DNA of 63,360 nt, from positions 1 through 63,360 of the forward strand of contig NZ_VLKT01000047.1 in NCBI RefSeq assembly GCF_007830515.1, in the 5' to 3' direction. The position numbers and the translations under genes are program-made. This DNA is from Mesorhizobium tianshanense. Its GTDB lineage: Bacteria; Pseudomonadota; Alphaproteobacteria; Rhizobiales; Rhizobiaceae. The notes beneath the pieces were generated by a model. The model was given only the letters and a program-made list of their open reading frames with translations, was not told where the DNA came from and did not search any database. Shown here piece after piece: positions 1-9,189 of this stretch (positions within the stretch are counted from its first letter, which is position 1; every line of letters starts with the position of its first letter).

Positions 1-546
1 GCCAGCGGCGCGGCACCGCATACATGGTCTCCCGGCACCATCAGGATCGACACCTCATGATCGCCAACGCACCGTTCGCGCCCAAAAACGACTGCCATTC
101 CTGCCGCGCCGACCCGTTCGCCGCCGGCGCATGCGCCTCACTCATGCTGCGCACACCCGGTGTCACGGCCGGCCCGCGGCAAATCGACTATTGGCAGCAA
201 CCGAACCAGCGTTTTGCCGCCTGCGGAGTGAACAACCATTGCCGCCCGCGCCGATCGCATCGCCGTCCGCAACCTCGCGCCGCCGACAAATCCCCATAGC
301 GTCCCGCGAACCAACCATCGTCGGATCGGTATCCCGCGGTTTCCTTCCCTGGAGGCTTTCCGACGCCGGCCCCGTGCCGCAGGAGTGGCCTTCGCTTGGG
401 CCGGCATCCGAAACCCTACACATTGTCGGCCATAGAGTTCAGTTTTGCGTTTACCTGGAAGCGGACATCTCCGACGACGAGGTCAAGTTGGCCCGCTATG
501 CACCAGTATCGGACGTTCCCGGCGACGGGGCGGCCGCGTTCGATGA
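1..546. other. No supportable gene in the left end
   Basis: Open frames exist on both strands here, the longest running from 131 to 628 on the plus strand, but none shows a family motif, a good ribosome site or a sensible hydrophobicity pattern, and the longest runs into the end of the opposite-strand ATPase gene. GC-rich DNA gives such frames by chance. The stretch may hold decayed gene remnants that I could not identify. Confidence 0.5.
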
Positions 547-2559
547 TTATTTAAGAGCGGAATTGATGCCTGCAATCAGCTTAGTCCATGAGTCCCGTTC
601 GGCCTGGCTAAGATCATCAGCTGTATGATCTCGGGTCCAGCGGACGTAGGCCTTCGCAAGTTTGTATTTCGAGAAGTTCGCGCCGCCCTTTCCGGTTAGG
701 ACGTCAACCAGGGGTTTGTCCGGCGTTACCGCAACTTCCGCCGTGACATCGATGCCCAGCTCCTTCGCGGCGAGCGGAACAAGGACATCGCGGAGCAGAT
801 CTTCAATTTCAGCCCTCGGGCGGGGCGGGGCGGTAAAGTCCATCGTCCGGAGAATGCGCTTTGCGCCGAGGCGATGTACAAGCACGTCTTGTGTTGCTGC
901 CTGGTCGCCGGCGTTGTCTGAGTCGAGGAGAGCGGCGACCTTGAGGTTGTGTGCGATGAGAATGGTCGCGAAATAGACAACCTTGCTGGCCGTATTGGCT
1001 GATATCAGGGCGATCTTGTCATTAAGATCAGCTACCCCCCCGAGCCGCAGCATCTCTGACGTGGCCTCAAGATACCAAAAGTCGGTCAGGCCTTCTAGGA
1101 TCAGGTTACGCTGCTGCGCAAACAAGCTTTGCGCGAGATCGTAGCCCAACGCCTCCTGAAGCGGAAGCAAGGCCGCCGGGTCCGCTGCAGTAATCGTCGT
1201 ATGCACCTTCGTGCCCACTTTCCGATCCGCCATTTCGACGACCCGCACCAGGTCGAGCTCATTCGGTCCGACAAGGAAGGGCGAATGCGTCGTGTAAACG
1301 GTCTGGTTGGATTCAGAAAGCATGGAGATGGTGTTCCGGAAATCGCGCTGTTTGAGCGCGTGCAGACTCATTCCCGGCTCGTCGAGGAGCAGAATGGCAT
1401 TGGAATGCTTATCCTCCGTCTCGGAGAAGAAAACTACGAAGAACGATACCAGCCATTGGAAACCCTCCGAACGTTGATCAAGTTCGATCTCCACTCCCAG
1501 GCCGTCCTCCACGACCACTTTGAGGTACTGGCCGTCCGCCGTGATCCTGAGCCGGCTGGCTTCCGCCCGTTCAGGGTTGGGGTTCCAGACTTTGACGATT
1601 TGGTCAGTGAGACGAACGCTTGCAGCGTTCAGCTGGTATGAGCGATTGTCCAGCTGATCCCTGTACTTCTTCTGGGCGTCCACATCCGTGGCCGCAGGTT
1701 CGGCCGCTTTGCCTAGGTTTGAGAGCTCGCGCGCGGTAAAGCCAAGAAGCTTGAGGAGGCACTGATTTCCGTAGTCGTATTGGGCATCGTCCAGCAGCTT
1801 CTGTTCGACACGGGTTGCCAAGTGGTCAAGATGAATGAGCGGACGCACCCGAAAGTAGTTGCTAAACAGCACAAACACCGGAAGCCTCTTCCGCAGCAGA
1901 TGCCGAGCTGCCTCCATACGACCGGTATATTTGCAGCGATCAATGAGCTTATTATATCGCCCCTCTTCCTTCTCATCGGCTTCATCGACGAGGGGGTAGA
2001 ACTTCTCCAACCAAGTGATCAACCCCGTGGCGAGATCGCCCTGAATGTAGTAATTGCCGTCTTTATATTTAGCCAGGATGGTTTCCAGCTCTTTGCTGGG
2101 CAGGACTTCTCCGTCTTTTTGCCTACCATCCACATGAGCTGCGAAACGCAATAAATCCTTGTTCAACTCACCCGTGGTCCCCTTTTCGGGAACGCCTGCG
2201 AGGTTATGCCACCACGTGTTGTCGAGGCGTCGTCCGAACACGTAGATCGCCGACTGAAACTCCTTCTCGAGCGCCTTCTTGTCATCGTCCTCAAGCTCGA
2301 AATGGGCTACGACAACATCGATTTCCTCGGGCTTCGCTCGCTTCGTGGTGATGTCATTGTAACTGCCCCGGGGATAATCGCGGAGGGCGTCAAAACCATC
2401 TATGCCTGCAGGCGGGTTGATTTGCTGCAAGGCCTTCAGGAAAGCTGACTTGCCGGCTTCATTTGGGCCGACAAGGATTGTCTTGTTGGGCTCAAAATCA
2501 GTCCAGCCAGAATCTTTCACACTCCGATAGTTTGTGACCTTCGCCTTTTTCAATCTCAT
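547..2559 (-). CDS. OLD-family ATPase with TOPRIM nuclease domain
   Basis: This 670-residue protein has the layout of overcoming-lysogenization-defect (OLD) proteins: an SMC/ABC-type ATPase followed by a TOPRIM nuclease. The Walker A motif GPNEAGKS lies near residue 32, an OLD-type signature (RSEGFQWL) follows the linker, and the Walker B LLLDEPGMSLH lies near residue 386 with a switch histidine in TTHSPF. The TOPRIM part has the glutamate in LILEGLTD (about 485) and the paired acids in LLDSDNAG (about 541). Known relatives (P2 Old, GajA of Gabija) are DNA nucleases acting in phage conflict. No GajB-like UvrD helicase lies next to it, so it resembles the stand-alone class. The gene is co-oriented with, and 129 bp downstream of, a hypothetical gene. 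The family call is firm. A defence role is inference. Confidence 0.85.
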   Translation of the reverse strand: MRLKKAKVTNYRSVKDSGWTDFEPNKTILVGPNEAGKSAFLKALQQINPPAGIDGFDALRDYPRGSYNDITTKRAKPEEIDVVVAHFELEDDDKKALEKEFQSAIYVFGRRLDNTWWHNLAGVPEKGTTGELNKDLLRFAAHVDGRQKDGEVLPSKELETILAKYKDGNYYIQGDLATGLITWLEKFYPLVDEADEKEEGRYNKLIDRCKYTGRMEAARHLLRKRLPVFVLFSNYFRVRPLIHLDHLATRVEQKLLDDAQYDYGNQCLLKLLGFTARELSNLGKAAEPAATDVDAQKKYRDQLDNRSYQLNAASVRLTDQIVKVWNPNPERAEASRLRITADGQYLKVVVEDGLGVEIELDQRSEGFQWLVSFFVVFFSETEDKHSNAILLLDEPGMSLHALKQRDFRNTISMLSESNQTVYTTHSPFLVGPNELDLVRVVEMADRKVGTKVHTTITAADPAALLPLQEALGYDLAQSLFAQQRNLILEGLTDFWYLEATSEMLRLGGVADLNDKIALISANTASKVVYFATILIAHNLKVAALLDSDNAGDQAATQDVLVHRLGAKRILRTMDFTAPPRPRAEIEDLLRDVLVPLAAKELGIDVTAEVAVTPDKPLVDVLTGKGGANFSKYKLAKAYVRWTRDHTADDLSQAERDSWTKLIAGINSALK

Positions 2560-2688
2560 CGTCGTCCCCTACCCAAATTTTCTCTCTGTTTTCTTAGACG
2601 ACTGGGTTTTCAAAGAAAATGGCGCGGCTTATAAAAACGGTTAGTTAACTCTTGAAGGTTGGCCTCAAGCGTCGCGCATTCCGCTTGC

Positions 2689-3258
2689 TCAGCCATCTTG
2701 CGGATCGGTCGGATATTCGGACATATCGAAGCCAATAATAGTTGCGTATTGATGCGCACGTGCGGCATCGGCCTTTGGAAGCGCGTAACTTTCATAGTTC
2801 ACCGCCTCCGCATCCCGAAGGAAAACGCCCTTTTGCAAATCCGCGAGGTTCGTCCGGATAGGAATCTCCCCACTTTTGCTAATGATCGTCGCCCCGTCGT
2901 CACGCAGGAACAGCGTATTACTTCCCCCGTGCCTCGGCGGTGTCACGTCAACAAGAAAACCGTCCTCTGTCTCCCAAACACTGTGATGTTCCGCCATCAT
3001 CATGGGGTGGGATTCGCCCGTGGTGTGATCCGTGTCGATCACTCTCCAAAAAGACCAGCCATGCACACGCCTGCCGCCCTTTTTCAAAGCAATGTCTTTA
3101 GCGGATATATGGCAGAAAGCGGGGCGGTAGCTGTGGTCTTGAAAAGTTAGGAGGATCGGAACGCCCGAAAGGCCATTTAATTGGCATAACAGCGCAACGT
3201 CTGCATCTGTTGCGCTAGGCAATTCCCAGCTTGTCGAAACCACGTGTATGCCCTCCAC
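2689..3258 (-). CDS. Hypothetical protein upstream of the OLD ATPase
   Basis: The gene encodes 189 residues with no signal peptide or membrane segment. The middle (about residues 60-110) contains a stretch with GWSFWR, then AEHHSVWETEDG and DVTPP. A similar arrangement (HGW..W, then histidine/VW, then a DVTP motif) occurs in small uncharacterised bacterial proteins, some carrying SEC-C zinc motifs, but no SEC-C cysteines are visible here. It reads in the same direction as the OLD-type ATPase and precedes it by 129 bp, so the two may be co-transcribed, although that gap is long enough for a separate promoter. The start is the longest ATG and is uncertain. I do not assign a function. Confidence 0.55.
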   Translation of the reverse strand: MEGIHVVSTSWELPSATDADVALLCQLNGLSGVPILLTFQDHSYRPAFCHISAKDIALKKGGRRVHGWSFWRVIDTDHTTGESHPMMMAEHHSVWETEDGFLVDVTPPRHGGSNTLFLRDDGATIISKSGEIPIRTNLADLQKGVFLRDAEAVNYESYALPKADAARAHQYATIIGFDMSEYPTDPQDG

Positions 3259-3539
3259 CTGCGTATGCCTGACCCGGTAACCGCGCCCATGCCGAAGTTG
3301 CGGCGCGGCGTGTAGCGGAAATTAAAATTCCTGCAGGAATGTCCAGGTAAGTCAATTCTCCACCTTCGTCATAGCAGGCCGAACGGCTGCAATCGTTATT
3401 GCGAATCCAGAAGCTGCCTGTCCGCTTCCGGCCCAACTCTAGCCATTCGCCACGTTGTCACTAACTAACCTCTGCAACTGGGATCGCAGGAATTCTTCGC
3501 CTCTAGTCCGCAGCCCGCAGCGAGGTGCGTCCTACACCT

Positions 3540-3635
3540 GTGACGACGAACGCATTCGACTCGGATTTCGGCCTCGACGCGCTACGCGACCTGCCCGACT
3601 TCGAAGCGCTCGAAGACGCCGGCCTGCTCAGCAAA
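3540..3635 (+). pseudogene. Fragment resembling the ScpB C-terminus
   Basis: A reading frame of about 32 codons gives FGLDALRDLPDFEALEDAGLL followed by a short tail. It resembles the conserved C-terminal motif of the chromosome segregation and condensation protein ScpB, in which an FGL..L.DLP.L.EL...GLL pattern closes the protein. Nothing of the rest of ScpB lies upstream, and the frame breaks soon after. It is best read as debris of a plasmid- or island-borne ScpB paralogue. The interval 3259-3838 otherwise shows no gene I can support. The call rests on one motif. Confidence 0.35.
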
Positions 3636-3838
3636 GGTGTTGGTCGGGGATCTGCAAACGAGATGGCGTCGCCTGCGTGCTCATAGGAGCCGGTCTGTTT
3701 CAGGGCATGTATAGCCAGCCCGCGTCGCTTGCTCCCGGGCGGTCTCATCCATATAGCTCGGCGCAACAGAGGAAGCCCAGACGTGCAATAGTCGTCAGCC
3801 GCGACTTCTGCACAATTCGTGCTAACAAGGAAGAAACT

Positions 3839-4528
3839 ATGAAGCGGCAGACCCGACCGTTCACTGTGGAGATCAAACAAAAGCGCAGTTATCAAAAACG
3901 GGGTCGTTCCATCTGGAGCGATGTCGATCTCTCCGCAGCAATGGCCGAGACAACAAGGGAACTTAAGAAGATGGAACTGCCGAATCGTCGGCTTATTGAC
4001 TCTAATGTCATAGCCCTTGATGCTGAACACATGCACAAACCGCGAGCGGAGCATCTCATGGCAAATCCCCTGGACGCTGAATCAGTAGAAACTGCAACTA
4101 AACCGACAGCCAAAGTGGAGACGCCTGAAACGAAGAAGAAAGTCCCAAGGTCGCGGAAGGCGAAGGCTGAGCCTAGGCCGCCTGCTCGGAAGAATGGCGC
4201 CAATACGGTGTCTCAGGCGGAGGCAGCACCAGCAGCGGCCGTGCGGACCGGGCGGAAGATCTACTCTGAAAAGGAGCGCGCCCAGATGCTCGCCCAGATC
4301 GAGAAGTCTATCAGTGGCGGCGCCACTCACAAGAGCGCCGTAAAGCAGGCCGGCATATCGGAACAGACCTATTATCATTGGAAGAAGGCTGCGGCGCCTG
4401 CATCAGATGGTGACGATCTGAAGGACCTGGTCGCGCTCGAGGACGAAAACAAGCGACTGAAGAGCCTGCTCGCGGAACGCCTGCGCAAGGAGAACGCGGA
4501 ACTGAAGAGGAAGCTGGGGCTGAAATGA
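3839..4528 (+). CDS. SyrB-like transcriptional regulator
   Basis: The product of 229 residues ends in a region that closely resembles Sinorhizobium meliloti SyrB. It has KIYSEKERAQML, a helix-turn-helix-like KQAGISEQTYYHWKK, then a leucine-rich, charged C-terminal coil (LEDENKRLKSLLAERL) ending in KRKLGLK. The same HTH plus zipper architecture is found in transposase OrfA proteins, from which SyrB-like proteins probably derive. The middle is low-complexity, rich in lysine, alanine and proline, and the N-terminal 90 residues are conserved-looking but not assignable. In S. meliloti, SyrB opposes the SyrM-NodD3 circuit, so a role in tuning nod gene expression is plausible, but this is inference. 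I chose ATG 3839 because AAGGAAG lies 5-11 bases upstream. The frame stays open further upstream but looks non-coding. Confidence 0.72.
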   Translation: MKRQTRPFTVEIKQKRSYQKRGRSIWSDVDLSAAMAETTRELKKMELPNRRLIDSNVIALDAEHMHKPRAEHLMANPLDAESVETATKPTAKVETPETKKKVPRSRKAKAEPRPPARKNGANTVSQAEAAPAAAVRTGRKIYSEKERAQMLAQIEKSISGGATHKSAVKQAGISEQTYYHWKKAAAPASDGDDLKDLVALEDENKRLKSLLAERLRKENAELKRKLGLK

Positions 4529-4721
4529 CGCTGAAAGTCCGCTGAATCGCAGATCGGAGCGGCAGCATTTCATCTTCGCCGCGTTAGCTAAGACGCCCCG
4601 CGTCGCAAACATTAAGTGGCGATGCCACGTACGCACCGTCCACGGTGCAGTGGCCACGATCAGGCCTCCCCATTTGACGCAACGCATTCAGACTCTCGAT
4701 GGGCTACGAACCTACCTGCAG

Positions 4722-5049
4722 GTCCAGCGCCTGCCTCAGATCGGCGATCAAGTCGCCGTCGTCTTCCAGACTGACCGAGAGACGCATGAGGTCCTCGCCG
4801 ACGCCATCGGCAAGATGAGCATCCTTGTGGATGCTTTTACGGGCACGTGTCAGACTGGCCGGATGGTAGATGAGACTGTCAGCATCACCGAGGCTGACCG
4901 CTCGAGTGATCAGGTTGAGCCGGTCCATCATCCGGCGCGCGCCCTCGAACCCGGCGTGGAGGCCGAAAGCCAACATGCCCGATCCTTTGGACATCTGCTT
5001 TCGGGCAATCGCCTGATCGGGATGAGAGTCGGGAAACGGGTAACTCACC
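4722..5049 (-). pseudogene. Truncated duplicate of the PLP lyase at 42337-43572
   Basis: Read on the minus strand, this 328-bp block aligns without gaps to 43236-43563, the last quarter of the cystathionine/methionine gamma-lyase-type gene, with about a dozen mismatches counted by eye. It encodes about 109 residues from the motif SYPFPDSHPDQA to LRQALD and then runs into unrelated DNA on both sides, so the PLP-binding lysine and all N-terminal parts are missing. Most differences are silent or conservative, so the duplication is recent. The interval 5050-5278 beyond the breakpoint has no recognisable gene. It cannot encode an active enzyme. Confidence 0.9.
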
Positions 5050-5278
5050 TCTCGGCGGCCCCGGAATTGCTGCAACTGGCCGGTGATCGTCTGGAGCGAC
5101 AGATCGGAGGTGGCGCATGAACGCCCTCAGCGCGACCTTGCAGGTGTTCTTCACCCGCTCGAGGCCGCCCACCCGGCATTCTCATACTGACTGATTGACG
5201 CGACGCCCCAGGGGAACTTTATGGTGAGGCAACGGAAAGATCGTTCGGGAGCATTCCAGGGTGAGGCAATACGCGCCC

Positions 5279-5974
5279 TCATCCAGTTTGTGGCCCCGCA
5301 CAAAGCGAGTCAATGAGGGTGGCGACTGCCTTCTCGATATGTTCTTTCATCACCACGCAGGCCTCAGCATAGCGGCCCGCCGCGCAAAGGCTGAGTATCC
5401 TGGCGTCATCGCCAATGCCGATGTCCCGACTGGCATCATATGAGAGTTGCAGGCGCGTGTGTCGTTCGCTGTCCTGTAGCAGTCCGGCGACGATGCTGAG
5501 CGTCTTCTTTTGCCCAGCGTGACGGTATAGCCCCAGATGAAAGGCCGTGTTGAGCTCGGCGCATTCGGCGATGTTGCCTGCGCGATGGCCCTCGACGTAG
5601 CGCGCGGCGACTTCCCTGAGGTAGCTATAGTCTTCCGCGGTGAGCAGGGGCGCGCTGATCCTGAGCAGGCGAGGTTCGAGCAGCGCGCGGAGTTCGAACA
5701 CTTCCCGGATTTCTTCCACGGAGGGGGTTGAAACCACCGCGCCGCGATGTGGATGGATCTTTACCAGGCCCTCGGATTCCAGCAGCACGAGCGCTTCTCG
5801 AATTGGCACCCGGCTGATGCCGAACTCGTTAGCCAGCATGTCCTGCCGCAGTGGAAAGCCACCGGCAAACCGTCCCGACACAATTCGCTTGCGCAATTCG
5901 CTCGCCACCGCCGAGGCGATAGTTTTGTGTTCCAACCCTTTATGGGGGCGTGGGGAATCTGTGTTCTCGATCAT
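5279..5974 (-). CDS. GntR-family (FadR/FCD type) regulator
   Basis: This 231-residue protein has a winged-helix GntR domain in the first 80 residues (LRKRIVSGRFAGGFPLRQ, then EFGISRVPIREAL and the wing VKIHPHRGAVV). An all-helical FCD ligand domain follows, with the metal-binding-type pattern FELRALLEPRL, NTAFHLGLYRHAG and a late histidine in MKEHIEKA. FCD regulators usually bind small organic or amino acids and repress a divergent catabolic operon. This gene lies divergent to the ABC transporter and enzyme genes beginning at 6130, with 155 bp between starts, so it is the probable specific regulator of that operon. No clear operator could be picked out by eye. Confidence 0.88.
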   Translation of the reverse strand: MIENTDSPRPHKGLEHKTIASAVASELRKRIVSGRFAGGFPLRQDMLANEFGISRVPIREALVLLESEGLVKIHPHRGAVVSTPSVEEIREVFELRALLEPRLLRISAPLLTAEDYSYLREVAARYVEGHRAGNIAECAELNTAFHLGLYRHAGQKKTLSIVAGLLQDSERHTRLQLSYDASRDIGIGDDARILSLCAAGRYAEACVVMKEHIEKAVATLIDSLCAGPQTG

Positions 5975-6129
5975 TGTGATTCAACCATGACTTGCCTGAT
6001 TCTAGGGTACGTGAGCCGCTGTGCGGAGGCAAACCAAATCTGCGTTTTGAAGATTGTCGAAAATATACTTGCAACTTAGGCACGTTTGTGGTTCTTACCC
6101 TCGTGGCCAAGTTCGGGAGGAGATGAACT

Positions 6130-6996
6130 ATGACCTTGACGCGTAGGAACCTGATGAAACTGACTGGTGCCGGCCTCGCCGGTGCCGGACTGCTGGCCTT
6201 AACCGGCCGCAGCTTTGCCGACGACAAAATGCCCTCGACGTTGCGCGTCGGTATGTCCAACCAGCTGCCCTATGCCTTTCTTGATAAGGCAGGCGACCTG
6301 ACCGGGCAGTCCCCTGATGTGCTTCGTGCCGCGATGCGCGATGCCGGCGTCGAAAAGCTCGACGCCTCGCTGACCGAATTCGGCGCGCTCATTCCTGGCC
6401 TCGTCGCCCGTCGTTTCGACGTTATTTGCACCGGTCTCTTCGTCCGGCCGAAGCGTTGTGAGCTCATTGATTTTGCCAACCCCGATTCCCTGAGCCGCGA
6501 GGGGCTGGTGGTAGCTGCCGGCAACCCGATGGGCCTAAAGTCGCTCGGCGACGTGGCCAAGAATGGCAACGCCAGGATCGGCTTCATCCGCGGTTCTGTC
6601 GACGAGGAATACGTCAAAAACGCAGGTATTGCCGAATCGAACTGGGTCGTTCTGCCCGACGTGCCGACGCTGTTGTCGGCGGTCAAGGGTGGCCGCGCCG
6701 ACGCCGTGATCAGCTCGCTTGTCATTATCGCCTCGACAATCAAGGCGATGAACGATTCCAGCGTTCAACTCGTCGACGACTTTGTCGACCCGGTGGTTAA
6801 TGGCAAACCGGCGATCGATTATGCCGCCATGGGCTTCCACAAGGACAGCAAAGCCCTGCGCGAGGCCTACAATACCGGTCTCGCCAAGCTCGTTTCCAGC
6901 GGCGAACTCGCCAAGATAAATGAGAAATGGGGCTTGCCGGCCGCGCTGACCCCCACGGCCGAGACGCCGTCCATCGAAACGCTCTGCCAAGCCTGA
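6130..6996 (+). CDS. Amino-acid-type ABC transporter substrate-binding protein
   Basis: The product is a 288-residue periplasmic binding protein of the SBP_bac_3 (polar amino acid) family. The N-terminus has a twin-arginine-type leader (RRNLMK at residues 5-10, a hydrophobic stretch rich in Gly, Ala and Leu, and cleavage probably after SFA near residue 31), so it is likely exported folded by Tat. The mature part starts with LRVGMSNQLPYAF and contains GLFVRPKRCELIDFA, typical of the family fold. A strong GGAGGAG lies just before ATG. It heads a tightly packed operon of two permeases, an ATPase and five enzymes. The ligand is unknown. The enzymes downstream suggest an amino or imino compound. 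Confidence 0.9.
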   Translation: MTLTRRNLMKLTGAGLAGAGLLALTGRSFADDKMPSTLRVGMSNQLPYAFLDKAGDLTGQSPDVLRAAMRDAGVEKLDASLTEFGALIPGLVARRFDVICTGLFVRPKRCELIDFANPDSLSREGLVVAAGNPMGLKSLGDVAKNGNARIGFIRGSVDEEYVKNAGIAESNWVVLPDVPTLLSAVKGGRADAVISSLVIIASTIKAMNDSSVQLVDDFVDPVVNGKPAIDYAAMGFHKDSKALREAYNTGLAKLVSSGELAKINEKWGLPAALTPTAETPSIETLCQA

Positions 6997-7054
6997 CTGC
7001 AAGCGGTCGGGTTCTACGCCCGGTCGCCCACCGGCTTCCCCGTGAAAGGCGACG

Positions 7055-7717
7055 ATGACGGCTCTGCTCGACTTGCTCCCGCAATTGATGAAGGGACTGC
7101 AGACGACCCTCCTTGTGACCGCGTTTGCGGCACCGCTCGCGCTGGTAATGGCACTGGCGAGCGGCCTGGCGCGGCTCTCGCCGATCAAGCTACTGCAGTG
7201 GCTGGCCGTCATCTATGTCGAATTGTTCCGCGGCACCTCGCTGTTGGTTCAGCTGTTCTATTTCTTTTACGTGATGCCTCTGTTCGGGTTGTCGCTCGAC
7301 CCGGTGACCACTGGCGTCCTGGTGCTGGCGCTAAATACAGGCGCCTACGGCTCCGAAGTGGTGCGCGCCGGCATAGGCAGTGTGCCCAAGAGTCAGCGCG
7401 AGGCGTGTATCGCCCTCAACATGTCGCCTGCAATGGCGCTGCGCCGCGTGATCTTCCCACAGGCTTTCGTGACGATGCTGCCGCCCTTCGGCAATCTGTT
7501 GATCGAACTGCTCAAGGCGACATCACTGCTGTCACTGATCACCATCTTTGACCTCGCCTTCGCCGGCAACACATTGTTCCAGACGACGGGCCGCACGCTC
7601 GAGATCTATGGCCTGGTGCTGATGATCTATTTTGCCACCGCGATGGTGCTGACCCTGGGGATGCGTTGGTTGGAAAAGCGCATGGGCGCCGGTCGTGACC
7701 TCGAGTTCCGCCCATGA
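7055..7717 (+). CDS. Amino-acid-type ABC transporter permease 1
   Basis: This 220-residue membrane protein is of the HisM/ArtQ family. It has about five hydrophobic segments and the EAA-type loop around ACIALNMSPAMALRRVIFPQA, preceded by the typical AYGSEVVRAGIGSVPKSQ. It pairs with the following permease to form the membrane channel. Its stop codon overlaps the next start (ATGA, 7714-7717), so the two are translationally coupled. It follows the binding-protein gene by 58 bp. Confidence 0.9.
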   Translation: MTALLDLLPQLMKGLQTTLLVTAFAAPLALVMALASGLARLSPIKLLQWLAVIYVELFRGTSLLVQLFYFFYVMPLFGLSLDPVTTGVLVLALNTGAYGSEVVRAGIGSVPKSQREACIALNMSPAMALRRVIFPQAFVTMLPPFGNLLIELLKATSLLSLITIFDLAFAGNTLFQTTGRTLEIYGLVLMIYFATAMVLTLGMRWLEKRMGAGRDLEFRP

Positions 7718-8367
7718 ATTTCGATCTCACCTATCTTCTGCAGATCGCGCCGCTGCTGCTCAAGGGCGCCGTCGTCACCGTGCAGGCAACGGTGCTCGGC
7801 ACGTTGCTGGCGGCAGTGCTCGGCCTGCTCTTGGCAATCCTCAATCGTTCACGCCTTCGCATCGTCCGCTACGCAACGACGGCGGTGGTGTTGTTCATCC
7901 GCAATACACCGCTGCTGATCCAGCTCTTCTTTCTATTCTACATCCTGCCGCAGTTCGGCATCGCGCTTCCCACTTATCTCACCGGCGTCATCGCGCTTGG
8001 GATCCACTACGCCGCCTACATGTCGGAGGTTTACCGCGCTGGCATCACCGCAGTACCGCGCGGCCAATGGGAGGCGGCGCACGCGCTCAACATGCCCCGC
8101 GCGCTGGTCTGGCGTCGGATCATCCTGCCACAAGCGCTGCCGCCGATCATTCCACCGCTCGGCAACTACGCCATCGCCATGTTCAAGGATACGCCGGTAC
8201 TGGCCACCATCGGCATTCTCGAGATGCTGGGCGTCGCCCTTGCCGAGGCGAACCGCAGCTATCGCTACTATGAGCCGCTCACCATGGTCGGAATCCTGTT
8301 CCTGATCTTTAGCTTGTTTTCCGCCGTGGCCGTCCGTTTGCTGGAGAAGCGCTATGCTGCCCGCTAA
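7714..8367 (+). CDS. Amino-acid-type ABC transporter permease 2
   Basis: This is a second HisM/ArtQ-type permease of 217 residues, clearly homologous to its neighbour. It has an N-terminal hydrophobic segment, the motif LFIRNTPLLIQLFF, AAYMSEVYRAGITAVPRGQ, and an EAA loop in AAHALNMPRALVWRRIILPQA. It overlaps the upstream permease by 4 bp and the downstream ATPase gene by 14 bp. Two different permeases plus one ATPase and one binding protein make a complete importer. Confidence 0.9.
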   Translation: MNFDLTYLLQIAPLLLKGAVVTVQATVLGTLLAAVLGLLLAILNRSRLRIVRYATTAVVLFIRNTPLLIQLFFLFYILPQFGIALPTYLTGVIALGIHYAAYMSEVYRAGITAVPRGQWEAAHALNMPRALVWRRIILPQALPPIIPPLGNYAIAMFKDTPVLATIGILEMLGVALAEANRSYRYYEPLTMVGILFLIFSLFSAVAVRLLEKRYAAR

Positions 8368-9151
8368 TATCCCCCCATCGCCGGCTCTGCGGCTGCGTGG
8401 CGTCTCGAAAGCTTTTGGTAGCCTGACCATTCTCGACAAGCTCGACCTCGATGTCGCGCCGGGCGAGCGCATCTCGATCATCGGGCGTAGCGGCTCGGGA
8501 AAGACCACGCTGCTGCGGGTGCTGATGACGCTCGAAAAACTCGACGCTGGCTCCATCGAGGTCTTCGGGCGCTACCTGGGCCAGCGCCCAGAGGGCGGTC
8601 GTCTGGTCCCCGCCACGCCGGAGGAGACCCGCGCCGTGCGTGGCGACATCGGCATGGTGTTTCAGCAGTTCAACCTGTTCCCTCATCGCACGGCCATCGA
8701 GAATGTCATCGAGGCGCCAATCCACGTTAAGAAGATGGGGTCAAAGGAAGCCCGCGACATGGGCATGGCCTTGCTATGCACGGTGGGGCTCGCCGACAAG
8801 GCCGACCACTATCCCAGGCAACTTTCCGGCGGCCAGCAGCAACGGGTAGCGATTGCCCGCGCCCTCGCCATGCAGCCGCGCATCATCCTGTTTGACGAGG
8901 TGACCTCGGCGCTCGACCCGGAGCGCGTCGATGAGGTGCTCTCCGTGATCCAGGGATTGGCCCAGGAAAGCACTATCACCATGCTGATTGTCACCCATGA
9001 AATGCGCTTTGCCCGGGACGTGGCGACGCGCACCATCTTCATGGAGGAGGGCCTGATCGTCGAAGACGACGCGCCGGCGGTGATTTTCGGCAAGCCCAAC
9101 AAGGCGCGCACGCAATCCTTCCTGCAAAGTGTGCTGGGGAGGGGGCTCTGA
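8354..9151 (+). CDS. Amino-acid-type ABC transporter ATPase
   Basis: The 265-residue ATPase belongs to the GlnQ/HisP family. It has Walker A GRSGSGKTT near residue 47, the Q-loop in MVFQQFNLFPH, the signature LSGGQQQRVAIARAL, Walker B IILFDEVTSALDPE and a switch histidine in IVTHEM. It is complete and of normal length. The start overlaps the preceding permease gene by 14 bp, as expected for a coupled operon. It energises uptake by the two permeases just upstream. Confidence 0.93.
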   Translation: MLPANIPPSPALRLRGVSKAFGSLTILDKLDLDVAPGERISIIGRSGSGKTTLLRVLMTLEKLDAGSIEVFGRYLGQRPEGGRLVPATPEETRAVRGDIGMVFQQFNLFPHRTAIENVIEAPIHVKKMGSKEARDMGMALLCTVGLADKADHYPRQLSGGQQQRVAIARALAMQPRIILFDEVTSALDPERVDEVLSVIQGLAQESTITMLIVTHEMRFARDVATRTIFMEEGLIVEDDAPAVIFGKPNKARTQSFLQSVLGRGL

Positions 9152-9189
9152 CGGGCCATCCGACCCCTCCACCTATCGACCCGGCGCGG

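Noticed and set aside
131..628. 165-codon plus-strand frame at the left edge
   Set aside because: No motif, poor composition, and its end overlaps the OLD-type gene on the opposite strand.
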